Shown here: one piece after another, positions 20,690 through 31,749 of the stretch | Position numbering within the stretch: position 1 is the stretch's first letter | Layout of the letters: each line of letters begins with the position of its first letter | From: Cryptomeria japonica | Lineage: Eukaryota > Streptophyta > Pinopsida > Cupressales > Cupressaceae | NCBI RefSeq assembly: GCF_030272615.1 | Contig: NC_081408.1 | Location: 306,492,450 to 306,556,449, forward strand | Length of the DNA: 64,000 nt | Reading direction: 5' to 3' | Program-made: the position numbers and the translations under genes | The notes under the pieces: model-generated | Database searches by the model: none | The model's input: only the letters and a program-made list of their open reading frames with translations | Told to the model about the DNA's origin: nothing

Positions 20690-22760
20690 GATAATGTCTC
20701 TCGGGTATGAATATCTCCTAAAGGAGATGGTCTTGCTACAGATGTCCCAGCACCTGGATCTCTAGGTGGATCCTATCTAGGAGGCCCTGTCACACCTCTG
20801 CTCTCTGTCCTCGACCTAGTCTCTCGAGATCGACTGGATCTCGACACTGTGAAACTCTACACTCGACACTCCCTGGGCACCGCATCCTCATAATGTCTCC
20901 TATAGTACTCCACCTTATTGGCTCTCAAATCCATCTCTCTCAAGGTGTCTCTCATCGGGCCACCTATTGTCGCTCTCTACAAACTCATTGCAAGCTCCTT
21001 TGCTTGACCCCGACGCTCTATCTTTGTATCCCACTTTGTGGTTAGTTGAATAATCTGACACTCATGTGCCAACAACTGTGTCTAGAACTGCTGCACTGAC
21101 AACTACAGAGATCTAATCTGTGCATCCTCCAGATGCATCAAAATTTGCATCTGCAGGGGTACCCCCTGTCCCTCTACCTGTCCGCGGTGCTGGTGGAGGT
21201 AAAACATCTGACCTCCTCCTTTGGGCCACTTGTCTAAAATCATCATACCCTCCCACCATTGCTATCACCTCTCCAACCCTCTCCTCACCCCCAGCTCCAA
21301 TAGCCAAACCTCCTCTCACTCTATCCACCGTAGCCCGCCACACTACTCTCTCAACCTGCATCCCTCTGTCACCACCATCTCCACCCCTATCTCCTATCCT
21401 CCCCTAATCTAATCTCCCCCTATCCCCTCACCGACCTCGACCACCTCCTCCATCATCTCCACCATTGCCTCCTCCACCATCACCACCTCCCTTATCCACC
21501 TCCTCACCAGCCTCTCACCGTCTCCCTAGCCTCTCGGGTTGATCATCCTCATCATCATCAAAAGATGGAATTATCTCTACTAGATTTGATATCCTGGCCA
21601 CTACATGTGCTGCAAAGAGTGCTGCAAACTCATCAGTCATCCCTGCATCCACTATCTCAAGGGAATAGTTCCATATCTGGCGAGCTAAGTGAAAGAACTC
21701 CTCAACTACCACCGTGCTATCAATAGTGGGTCCCCACTCTGGAACATCCTATCTCGGTCGAGCATATAAACATGCTCCCAAAGGTATCCCCTACTGTTGA
21801 CCATACTGCCACAACACCCAGCTATGTAGAAACCTCTCAATAACAACGAGCATCCGCCCTATCAGATACCTGGACATGTATACATAGGGCATCTCCATCC
21901 CATCCTCTGCCCATACCTCACAACCTGTATATGGTCTCTAGACGACCATATCAATGTCATCCAAAACTCTCCTCCAGTGCTCTAGTTTGCCTAGCTTACG
22001 TTGGACAACTATCCCTTGATATCTATATGCTCACGTAAGCACACCCAAGAGGCCTATCTCTGTTTGCTAGTGGCCTGGCTACGGGACTATGCTCCCATGC
22101 CCATACATGTAGTAGTGTAACTCTAGCGGATAGACTGCTATACCCCAAGTACACCACCTGATGCAGATCCTTGTATAAGTGCGCCAGCATAGTCGAACCC
22201 CATGTAAAGTGGTGACCCTGTGTCACCATATCCTCCAGGACCAACCCCCATCCTACTGCTAGTCCCTTCGACCTATGGTCGGGACATAAGAAACCACCTA
22301 TAAAAACTACTAGCACTAATGGTAGGGGAGCGTAATCCAAATCTAAGAACTCCTGCTAGGGGATCTCGTATCCACAAACTATATCATCCTATAGAATCCA
22401 GTGAAGTACCTCTATCCCACCCTCCTTAGTTTTCTCATAGGGTAGAAATGCCCCTACCACAGGAATCCATAGAATCCAGTAGCAATCCTCAGGTGTCACT
22501 TTGATCTAGCCTGTCCCCAAATGAAAGGTGTTTATATCACTATGCCACCTCTCAGCCAACATTGTCAATAATCCCTAGTTAACAATAAATCAAGGCATCT
22601 CTAACAAAGAGGATAGGCCACACCTCTCAATAATATCCCTTTCAATCTATGTCAATCGTGGTATCAATGACCACGGTCTCGAAAATCACTCTCGTGACTG
22701 AACCACTCCAATGCGCTCCTATCACAAAGCAAAATGAGTCCACTATCAGTTTCCTCATCA
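20690..22760 (-). pseudogene. Antisense ORF with plant mobile domain (PMD, aminotransferase-like)
   Basis: Read on the minus strand, this degenerate frame starts with segments such as LLTMLAERWHSD and TPEDCYWILWIPVVG. The most readable block follows at 22340-22023, with GHHFTWGSTMLAHLYKDL and LLHVWAWEH, which are hallmarks of the plant mobile domain found in MAIL1-like proteins and in some gypsy and Mutator-type elements. A C-terminal charged, probably helical part (about 21110-20880) contains ECQIIQLTTKWD and LRANKVEYYRRHYED. Several stops and frame changes break it. It lies antisense to pol in the 3' region of the Tat element, the position where extra ORFs occur in Tat-type elements. The role of such ORFs is not established. 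Confidence 0.75.
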
Positions 22761-22855
22761 AAATAATTCATATCCAAATAAACATTCATATCAACTTGAA
22801 ACTTTGAAAATCTAATCAAGTTCCACATCATATCAATCCATTTTCATATCAAATC

Positions 22856-23035
22856 ATATCAGCTTGTAACACAACTCAAGTTCCACAATCAAATCAACTT
22901 GTAACACAACTTAGGTTCCATGATCAAATCAGCTTGTAACACAACTCAAGTTTCATATTCATATCAGCTTGTAAAACAACTCAAGTTCCACAAACATTGT
23001 AGCTTGTAAAACAACTCAAGTTCAATAGATATATG
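22856..23035 (+). repeat. 35-bp tandem array, about five units
   Basis: Units contain ATCAGCTTGTAACACAACTC and AAGTTCCA. Decayed copies continue on both sides (22790-23130). It is on the upstream side of the antisense ORF, so arrays flank that ORF on both sides. Confidence 0.85.
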
Positions 23036-23289
23036 AACTTGAAACAATTCAAATCAAATCAAGTTTATATCAAAAACATCCCTATCAAAAACCACATCAT
23101 ATCAAATCAATATCAACTTGAAACATTGTAAATCAAATTAAGTTATATCAGAACTCTTATTGGACAACTTATCAAAACAACGATAGCAAGCACATAGATT
23201 GACACTTCACACTCATCCCGGCAAAAAATTGGCATCAAACTACCAATTTTCTTCATCCAAAAATCACACTTTACCAAAAATTTTCCCCT

Positions 23290-23770
23290 ATGCACTAAAC
23301 AATCTTGTCTATGTGCTAGACTATTGGGTATGCGCTACCCTGTCCTCTCAGCGCGCTACACCATTTACCCTCTGTGCTAGCCAGCATCTACGTGCTACCC
23401 TATCCTATTTCTGCATCACTTAAACTACCCTGGGCACTAAACTACCCTATGTGCTATACTATCCTGGTCTGGCACTACAAACCTAACCCTATGCGCTAGG
23501 GTATACCTACACGCTACCTATGCCTACCCATGCGACCCCCTAAGAACACTATGCCCTAGGTATCTCCAATGCGCTACCCATTTTTCCCTATGCACTACCC
23601 TGTGATCCCGGTGCACTAACCCAATCCTAAGCGCTACCCTAACCTACTGCTATGCAATCCTCAACTTTTCGGATGCTACCCTATTTTATTGGACCCTACG
23701 CACTATGAAACTTATCGTTTGTGCTACGCTTTGACCCCCACGAGCTAAACCGTTAAATCCACGTGACAAA
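23290..23770 (+). repeat. Degenerate array built on GCGCTACCCTA
   Basis: Some twenty-five or more loosely repeated units of the type (A/T)GCGCTACCCTA(T/C) occur with variable 10-25 bp spacing. It is GC-richer than its surroundings and belongs to the 3' region of the Tat element. Confidence 0.7.
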
Positions 23771-24329
23771 ATTGAAAACATGATCAAAAATGACAAAATA
23801 AAAATCCAAAAGGGGTCAAAAAGGCTAACTTACTGGTGGTCCATACGCAACGGGCCTCCGATACCTCCGAACGCACTCGAATCGATGAGAAGCATAAGGA
23901 ACCAACATGTTGACTTTTCTCCAAGAGTCACTTTCTCTGAAGTCAAGAAGCACAAATGAGACAAAAAAAGATCACTTTTTCCCTTTTATAGGGTAAATCA
24001 AAATTAGGGTTACGTGGAGGAACGCGTAAATTGCTCATGGTGTCTCCTACAACCCTACCAAACATCATTATCGGGAGATGAATCAAATAACCGCATTCAA
24101 CATAGCCAAAAGTTTTACAATGCACTAAAATTTATCAAATTTAATCAAATGTTCAAAAATTTTGATTGATCTCCCGAGGGGGCATTATCAACATCATTTA
24201 TAAAAATTGGGGCATTGGTTATCAAATTTGGGGCACGACATGAACATCTCGACATAACATCATATTGATCATAACCAAATCATGACAACACATAATTTTC
24301 TTTGAATCAACATGTGCACACACGTCACT
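23771..24329 (+). other. Tat element, end of 3' region
   Basis: No gene is supported. The last ~165 bases (24180-24345), including the polypurine tract, are repeated at 25482-25646. Confidence 0.55.
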
Positions 24330-24345
24330 TCAAAGAGGGGCAAAA
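24330..24345 (+). promoter_or_regulatory. Polypurine tract of the Tat element
   Basis: CAAAGAGGGGCAAAA is followed at once by TGTAGACA, the LTR start. Confidence 0.85.
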
Positions 24346-25481
24346 TGTAGACATATAAAAATGACCATATTCCTAAATGAATATTCAATGCTCATTTTAT
24401 TCTCATTCCTCTATTTAGTTAAATCTAATTTAATTAAATCACCCACATTCTTCTATCTAATTAAATAAATTATTCAATTTATTTAGTTAAATTCACTTAA
24501 GCCTTTTACATCATTTAATTAAATAAATCATTTTATTTAATTAAATCCCTTCTTCTTACTTTTACTTAAATTTACATTTAATTAATAGTTTACCCCAAAT
24601 TGAATAAATCTAATTTATTTAATTTCCCAATTTGCAACCAAATTGAAATAAAGCAATTTATTTTAATTAATCCTATTATCCCTCATCCACTTGCATTTTC
24701 CTACATCTCCCACTTGCCTCCTAAACCCTATTCCTAATTTCTTCTAGAATCCATCTAATCCTAATCAATTAACCCAAATCTATTCATTATCCCCTTTCCC
24801 TATATTTGAGGAGGTCACTTCTCGAATTGGAAGTAAAGTCTTCTAAAAGCATTAAAGCCTCTATCCATTCAACAAGCTAACTTGTTGAATACCCCCAAAT
24901 TTTGAAGGACTCTTACAAATTTGTCCCCAAAGTCTTCAAACCATTAATGGTTAACTGACCCTTAGTGGCATGGTTTGAGACTTTTTGCCTAACTTAACCT
25001 CCATCTAACCCAGGGGTCTCATCAAGCATTCATTGCTTTGACCATGGTTATTTCTTTAACCCTTGCACAAGAGTTTATCCCTTGGGTAAAAGCTTTATCC
25101 ATTGGATAACCTTCACCTAACCTTAACCCTTACCTTCTAAAGTAACCATGAGGTCTTCTCAAGCATTTAATGCTTCTTTCATCTCCTCTCAAGCAGTCTT
25201 ATGTTGACAATTGTCACCATTTCATTAGTGAAAATTGTAAACATGGATTGATAACTTTCAATCCTGACCCTTGATTAACTCCTTCAATCTTGACCATCCA
25301 TTGCCCTATTTTCACTATAAATAGAGCTCTCATTCCTCCATTTCAAAGATCCATGCAAGATTTTAGTATCTCATTTATGCTCAAATTTATCAATACATCT
25401 AGCTTCTCTTTGTCAAAGGCAAGGAGCAAACTATATATTACATTAGAAACGAGCTATATATCCAGATGTATTGATAAATTT
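24346..25481 (+). repeat. Tat 3' LTR, right end probably lost
   Basis: It starts TGTAGACATATAAAAATGACC. A clear TATA box (CTATAAATAG, 25315-25324) lies late in it, so U3 is about 1 kb and transcription would begin near 25350. A U5 end in CA with a target duplication is not visible before the duplicated segment at 25482. Near the junction, sequences at about 25379-25403 and 25463-25483 form an imperfect inverted repeat around CAATACATCT/AGATGTATTG. Confidence 0.7.
25315..25324 (+). promoter_or_regulatory. TATA box of the Tat LTR
   Basis: CTATAAATAG is followed by AGCTCTC at a spacing fitting a plant polymerase II start some 30 bases downstream. Confidence 0.6.
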
Positions 25482-26072
25482 GGGCATTATCAACATCATT
25501 TATCAAATCTAGGGCATCGGTTATCAAATATGGGGCACAACATGAACATCTCGACATAACATCATACTGATCATAACCAAATCATGATGACACATCATTT
25601 TTCTTTGAATCAACATGTGCACACGTCACTTCAAAGAGCTGCAAAATGTAGACGTATAAAATGACCATATTCCTATATGAATATTCAATGCTCATTTTAT
25701 TCGCATTCCTCTATTTAGTTAAATCTAATTTAATTAAATCACCCACATTCTTCTATCTAATTAAATAAATTATTCAATTTATTTAGTTAAATTCACTTAA
25801 GCCTTTTACATCATTGAAATAAATAAATTATTTTATTTAATTAAATCCATTCTTAATTTTAATCAAATTTACATTTAATTAATAGTTTACCCCAAATTGA
25901 ATAAATCTAATTTATTTAATTTCCCAATTTGCAACCAAATTGAAATAAAGCAATTTATTTTAATTAATCCTATTATCCCTTGTCCACTTGCATTTTCCTA
26001 CATCTCCCACTTGCCTCCTAAACCCTATTCCTAATTTCTTCTAGAATCCATCTAATACTAATCAATTAACCC
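25482..26072 (+). mobile_element. Second, partial Tat 3' segment (internal tail, polypurine tract, first 426 bp of LTR)
   Basis: It is a direct repeat of 24180-24775 at an offset of about 1,301 bp. The polypurine tract is mutated (AAAGAGCTGCAAAA), the LTR start is at 25647, and similarity ends abruptly at 26072 where copia-type sequence begins. Confidence 0.85.
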
Positions 26073-26118
26073 TATTCCTACCAGTATGAAGCATCTTGCA
26101 ATAAGTTGACATCAATGC

Positions 26119-26131
26119 CAAAGGGGGAGAT
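26119..26131 (+). promoter_or_regulatory. Polypurine tract of a copia 3' end
   Basis: CAAAGGGGGAGAT follows ATCAATGC and precedes TGTTGGCA, the standard copia LTR junction in this window. Confidence 0.75.
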
Positions 26132-27666
26132 TGTTGGCATTATTAGCATTAAGTTGTCATTGATGTCAAACTAGTTTGGCAAGGTCACCGGTAAGTAAGA
26201 AGTAGTGACCGGTATGAGAAGAGAAAGTCATATGATGGAATTTCACATGAGGGTGAGTAGACAGAAGGAAGGCTACCAATACTCATGAATTGTGTCATCT
26301 ACGGGTTAGCAGGCTTACCGATAAGGCACAAACCCGATATGTGTTGCCGACACAGAGAATGGTTGATGGTCATACCGGTAAGGTGAACTAAATTGATAGT
26401 CAACCTTGTTAGACAAATGCCAAACAAACATAGGAATCCAAGTAAAGGTGGATATTGCCAAGCATGATAGCTCAATGTCAGGTGGAGGTATTGCACAGGT
26501 TGGTGGACTGTACATCAACATAACAAATCTCCAAATAGGTCAACTTTTATTAAGAACCCACAAGTCATGGAGGATGCCAGAGGATTGCGGGTTGAGGAAG
26601 GAAAGTTGGCAAAGTGACTGAACTGATCCTGAAAGAATATTTGATCTGTGTACCCATTTGGTGAAGGAAATAGCAAAGCCATTAATGGTGAATGATAGAG
26701 AAAAGCAGAAATGCGTGGTGTAGACCTCCAGATTTAGAAAACACGCATTGGAATGCAAAGATTTGCTAGTATTGATCATTGTCATAAAGATCATATCCCT
26801 GAAAAGAAGATAGAATCAAATCTAATTGAGTTCAAGTTGGAGAAGGCAAAACCTAACATGACATTGTTGAATACAGTTTTAGGCAGGAATCCAAGATTAT
26901 AAATAGATGAACTTGAGACAGAAAAGATTGATGCTTGATGTGAAGAAGAAGAGTCAAGTGAGTTTGAGCACAAAAAAAATCATCTTCATTAGAATTTATT
27001 CTAAGAAAGTTGCAAAAAGAGTGAGCAGGTAAATTGGTGAGAGGGTTTAACAAGGAGTGATAGAGTATCGATATAACTGTAGCAAGTATAACACTTGAGC
27101 TAACTAGTGAGGTGTGATTGGTCAAGAAGGCATCCAAGTATGATACAGTGGATTGTGAGGCTATGAGAGAGAGAGAAGAAAGGCCAAGAATTAGAGAGAG
27201 CTATCTATTTACCAAAAATGTGAGATCTAATAAAGAAGAGAAGACTATCAATCGACATTAACCTATTTGATCAAGAGTTGCAGAACTCATTTGGAACAAG
27301 AAGTTATAACTGTATCAAAATTGTATTTCAATATACATCACCAAGTTGGAGCTTGGTGCAGGGATTGGTGTTCCTTGGGTTGGTTCCCTAAATATTTATA
27401 ATTCAGTGTTTTACTTGTGAGGCTAGATTGGAGCAAGTAGCCTCCAACATTATTTCTCATCGAGGTTTTTCCCATATTGGGTTTTCCTCGTACATCTGAT
27501 GTTGTGGGTTGCATTTGTGTGTTTGTCTTCTTTGGTATCCTCATTTGCCTTACTGGTTTGATTGTTTAGTTCTTAGGATAGCAACCAGTATTCTAAGGTT
27601 GATTTAAAAGGAAAAAGATTTTAGGAACCATTGATTCACCCCCTTCTCAGTGGTACATTGTGTTCA
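26132..27666 (+). repeat. Copia LTR, about 1.5 kb
   Basis: It starts TGTTGGCATT after a polypurine tract. Near its end it has the GATTCACCCCCTTCTCAG signature shared by the other copia LTRs here, and it probably ends near TGTTCA. No primer site follows, so it is a 3' or isolated LTR. Only some 40 bases of its internal region remain on the left. Open frames inside it have no recognisable content. Confidence 0.72.
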
Positions 27667-28086
27667 ATAGTAAGCCCACATCAGTAGAGCTTAATGAGAA
27701 AGAGTCATTTTCCCATATGCTAAATGGACTTGTATCTATATCTGACACTTTCAAATCAGGTTGGGATACCTATCTAGAGCTATAGGAGAAGGCCTATCTA
27801 GATATTTTCAAATTCATTCAACTCCAGTAAAGTATTTTGGGACATATTCATTATACAGTCTTTCATTCTTCGTCTTAGTTTTTGGCTTTGTGGTACTTTT
27901 TGGTATTTTTTAATCACATTGATGTCAAAGGGGGAGTGATATAGATGTGAAAAAGAGAGTTGTATACATTAGTGGGAGTATAGGTTGAAAATTATGGAAG
28001 TATGGAGTATTTCAGGATGAAATCGACAGTTGGAAACCATGACCATTTTTCACATGAGTGTTGCCATCAATGCCGAAGGGGGAGAT
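27667..28086 (+). other. Copia internal 3' remnant
   Basis: No gene is supported. Two polypurine-like tracts occur (GATGTCAAAGGGGGAG near 27930 and GCCGAAGGGGGAGAT at 28072-28086). The second directly precedes the next LTR, so at least the right part is the tail of a copia element. Confidence 0.5.
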
Positions 28087-29004
28087 TATTAGCAATTGAC
28101 ACTCAATTGGTTGGTTTCAATATGTTGTCATTTATGGCAACATGATAATTTATTTTGGCTTCATGTTTTGGGTTATTTGTGTACCGGCACTGGCAGGTTG
28201 GAAGGAATTCATTGGTTATCGGCAAGGTAGGCCGACATGGTTTAGAATAAGGTTATCGGTATTGGAGGCTGACATCTTATGGATCCGGCATTGACAATTT
28301 TTTTTGATATTCATGTATTTATGTTATCTAGTCAACATGTATATTCATATTATAATTATCTTTGTAAGTCAACATAAGGCATGATAAATTTTAAAGGGTA
28401 TATAGGTCAGTTGGTTAGATCATTTTTGAAATATGACATGATATGGATGAAGATATGTATAAGGAAGGAAATAATGAAGGAGATGTGAAATATATGAGAG
28501 AGATTATGTATGTGAGGATATTTTTGTAAAGGGTTATTCTGATATAGGGTTAAGGGTTTCAGACTGGAACAGACAGAGCTTAACCAGAACTGTATTCAAG
28601 CATAGAAGATGCTATCTTTGTAGTTCAATCATTTCTCCAGATTGCAGTCTCGATTTGTATGTAGTTAGTGAGGCTCCTTTTGTGATTGATCAATGTGCTC
28701 TAGGCTATAAGCCTTCCTACAAGTGCAGGTCCCTATATTTTGTAATATCTCTTCATATGGATAGTGGATTGATATTGTGGGTCACAAATCCCATCGTGGT
28801 TTTTCCTCTTTGAGGTTTTCCACATATAATTTTGTGTGTTATGATATTCATTTATGTGATTGGCTTATTGGTTTCTTTACTTCTTTCAATTCTATGTACC
28901 GGTATACCAGTTGGTGTATGCATGTTTTAATAAGGTTAAAATTGATCATTCTAGTAGAACAATGATTCACCCCCCCCCCCTCTCAGTGTTCTTAGATTCC
29001 AACA
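28087..29004 (+). repeat. Copia LTR, 918 bp, different family
   Basis: It begins TATTAGCAAT (expected TGTTAGC, so one base is changed) and ends with a run of 11 C, TCTCAG and GATTCCAACA. It differs in sequence from the LTR at 26132. It is followed by 43 bases including the polypurine tract of the next LTR. Confidence 0.75.
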
Positions 29005-29047
29005 GTTTGTCACATATAGAGTTTCCAGGAATGCCAAAGGAGGAGAT

Positions 29048-29094
29048 TGTTGGCAAATTGGAGGAATTGATTATGTGTTGCATTGATGTTTGTT
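29048..29094 (+). repeat. Copia LTR, left part, split by a LINE
   Basis: It starts TGTTGGCAAATTGG after the tract AAAGGAGGAGAT. The remainder resumes at 47116-47125 beyond the LINE. Bases 29086-29094 (ATGTTTGTT) are the left target duplication. Confidence 0.72.
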
Positions 29095-29257
29095 CTGATT
29101 GATTGAAAAATAGGTTTTAAGGACCCAAAACCATTACAACATAGTTAAAATAGAAAGCTGAGAAAATAGAGTCCTCATACAAAGCGATTGGTCCAAAAAA
29201 CCAGCGAACAAAAAAAATAGCTAAACAACAAAAAATAGCAAAGAACCCAAGGAGACA

Positions 29258-30983
29258 CTACATAGTAATTTTCTTCAGCAGATCCTCTGCCTTAGTCACC
29301 AGCTCATCATAGGTCACCCCAACTACTTTTAGCTCCTCCAGGTCCTTATTCACTTTCTTTTCCTTCCTCTTTCCATGGGTGCGAGTTATGGGATTTTGGG
29401 CTCCCCCAGTTCCTTCTGCATCCAGGTCAATTTCCTGGGTTTCCTTTTCATCATCGACCTTGTTGATGAGGGTATGGGTGTTGTTGGCTGAGATTTTCAG
29501 AATGCTGAGACTCTGCTCTGCAATGTTCTTGAGGCACTCCTCTATCTTGTCCACTTTGGCAACTGTATCTGAGAGCATTTTTTTCGTTAGTTTCCTCCAG
29601 GGTTTTTCTATCCTGTATCTCCTTTTCAATTTTCTCAAACCGGGGATTTAAGGCATCTCTGATGTCTTCTACTTTGGCAATTGTGTTCTTCAAATCTTCA
29701 ATATAATTGGCCATAGTGTTCCCCTCTCCAATGTTAATGGTCTCCAAGATCATGACTCTGTTGCAGATTTTTTTGTATTCATCCACAGTATTCTTATTCC
29801 CATCAATAAGCCATTCAATGGTTTTCATTAAACCCTTCAAGGCCTCAGGGTGAGGACCAAGAGAAGGAGTAACTTTACCAGGGGTTATCTGTTCATCTTT
29901 AGCAATATAGAGGGAAGAAATAGTGTTAGTGGCCCTGAGGGTCTCCTCCATAGTCTCCATCTCCAGGCTTTGTTCAGCTTCCAGGGTTCTTGTTTGCTTG
30001 TCCTCTTCTGGTTCCTTGCCTGTGTCCTCCGGATCTTTGCCAGTCTCCTCTATTTTCTTTTGCTTCTTCCTAGGTTGGGCTTGGATTTTACTTTTTTCCT
30101 TTAGCACTCCCTTAGGGTTCTTCTTCTCCTCAAGGAAATCAGAGTCCTCTTCTTCCAAAGAAATACTAATCAAGGGTTTGCTTTGGGGTTTTTTACTCTT
30201 AGAAGAAGAGGGTCTTGATTTCCTCTTCTTGCTCCTCTCATACTCTGAATTGTCAGAGCTTTCCTCATTTTCAGTTGAGGAATCATTATCTGAATCCTCC
30301 TCCTCCAAGAAATCAGAATTAGACATTTCTTCTTCCAAATCCACAAAGAGCTGCATTCGATTGATTTTACTGGCCTTTAGATGATCATAAATGAGGACCA
30401 TAAGTCCCTGGTGCATTGCAGTGTCACCCCGAGGATTTTATTTATATGCTTTTAGGGATGCATTCATAGAATAGAGCAAGAAATAAGGGAAATTCACCTT
30501 ATTGTTATGCCTAAAATGATTTAAGAGGACAAAGTGATATCCATATACTTTCGTAAACCTACCATCTAGAGTTATATATGTCATTAAAACAAAGAGAATT
30601 TCCCGCCAGGGCTTTGCAAAAGCCCTAGGCGGGTAATAGGTTTTGCTCAACTTTACCAGTCTTTTCTTCTCTTTCTCTGTTACCGGGTACCTTTCAATGG
30701 CTTCCCTGCTGACCTTCCTATCTCTGTAGAAATTGCAGCCCTCCCTTTTGAGTCCTGTAGCTTGAGCTATTAACTCTTTGTCAATTTCCACCAATTGGTC
30801 ACCCATTTTAAGCTTTCCCTTCTTCCAATTTTTGCAGAAGAAGCTGGTTATCTTTCCATCATGGCCATGGAGTCTCTCAAGGAAGCTCGAAAGACCACCC
30901 TTCTGCAAAATTTCCCACACCTCTTCTTTTTGTTTCCACTACTTGCAACTTCCTAGCTCATATCTTCTCCTATTTCTGCCCAT
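29258..30983 (-). pseudogene. Extra ORF downstream of LINE RNase H: plant transposon-associated domain with acidic and coiled-coil tail
   Basis: ATG is at 30983. In-frame stops occur near 30940 and 30436, and a phase change near 29590 leads to the end at 29258. The first ~180 residues form a globular domain with LVEIDKELIAQATGL, FYRDRKVS, ITLDGRFTKVYGYHFVLLNHF, resembling domains annotated as putative plant transposon proteins. The middle is acidic and Ser/Lys-rich (NSDFLEEEDSDNDSS, SKKRKSRPSSSKSKK, a possible nuclear signal). The end is helical (EKIEKEIQDRK, KNIAEQSLSILKI). It lies inside the LINE target duplications, so it moved with the LINE. It may be an added LINE ORF or a 3' transduced neighbour. 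The function is unknown. Confidence 0.65.
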
Positions 30984-31194
30984 GGTGTCGTTTCTCACAA
31001 TCAAGTTTAGGTTACAGAGCTAGAGAAACAGAAAGCTTTTCGAAGCTAAAACAAAAGCCTAGAAAGCATGCGTAGCATTAATGATTTGACAAGTTATAAT
31101 GCACGTTCTGCTAACTTTGATGTTATAATGAGAAATTCCCTCATTATCGAAGTAACTCGAAGTGCTTACTTCAGTACATATCATAATTGCCTTG

Positions 31195-31700
31195 TCAATC
31201 AAGATTCTTTGGGGTACTTTGATATCTTTCATTTATTATGATTTGTCTTACATCTCTGGGAAGACCGCTCTCACCTGTCCACGTGGTTATTGTATCATTC
31301 TTCACCACCACATTTGCAGCCCAATCAGTAGAACAGTTGGCCTCCCGATATATATGGGATATGTGGCATTTTTTGAAGGTTCTGATGATGTCAATGGCAG
31401 AAAAAATTATATTGTGGATCGACCAAGAGGGTTGAGAGGTCCCATTGAGACACTTAATAATATTGTTGGAATCCCCTTTGATCCAAAGATGGGTACAGTT
31501 CCATTTTTTGGCTAGAATAATGCCTTGAAGGGCTGCCATAGCTTTTGCCTTATGATTGGTTTGAATGCCAATAGGGACAGCAACCATACCTTTGCAAATG
31601 CCTCTGTCATCTCTGAGAATATCTCCATAGCCTAAAGGACCTGGATTTCCTTTGGCTGCTCCATCAAAATTGATTTTAAGCCAACCATGGGGAGGGGTTT
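31195..31700 (-). pseudogene. LINE C-terminal RNase H domain
   Basis: The frame begins around NFDGAAKGNPGPLGYG (about 31665), the typical first Asp motif of plant L1 RNase H. It runs through AMAALQGIILAKKW (with a conserved acidic position changed), WIKGDSNNII and ends after the HIYREANCSTDWAAN motif (usually REAN...AD). It is open through 31195. The domain degrades RNA in DNA-RNA hybrids during target-primed insertion. The stop is followed by the spacer before the extra ORF. Confidence 0.88.
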
Positions 31701-31749
31701 GCCATTTAACTAAAGCCTTTTATTGTGGCTGATATTATGACCATCAGTG

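Larger units (their letters stand above)
1..25481 (+). mobile_element. Ty3/gypsy Tat-type retrotransposon, 5' part outside window, split by nested elements
   Basis: This is the outermost element of nest 1. The parts visible in order are RNase H and integrase (1-1556), the integrase C-terminus after the insertion (18937-19003), a 5.3 kb 3' region, a polypurine tract (24330-24345) and an LTR beginning TGTAGACATA at 24346. The RNase H near the left edge has the plant Tat-like pattern with NNVVEYEAL, DSQLVINQ and an RAADAMA tail. The long 3' region with tandem repeats and an antisense extra ORF is also known for Tat/Ogre-type elements. Stops and frameshifts make it defective. Its 5' LTR, gag, protease and reverse transcriptase lie to the left of the window. 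The right limit is uncertain because the LTR appears to lose its U5 end near a duplicated segment at 25482. Confidence 0.8.

Noticed and set aside
29850-30384. Plus-strand frames opposite the LINE extra ORF
   Set aside because: They mirror the acidic and Ser-rich codons of the minus-strand frame; the Leu/Ser/Phe-rich products are shadows.
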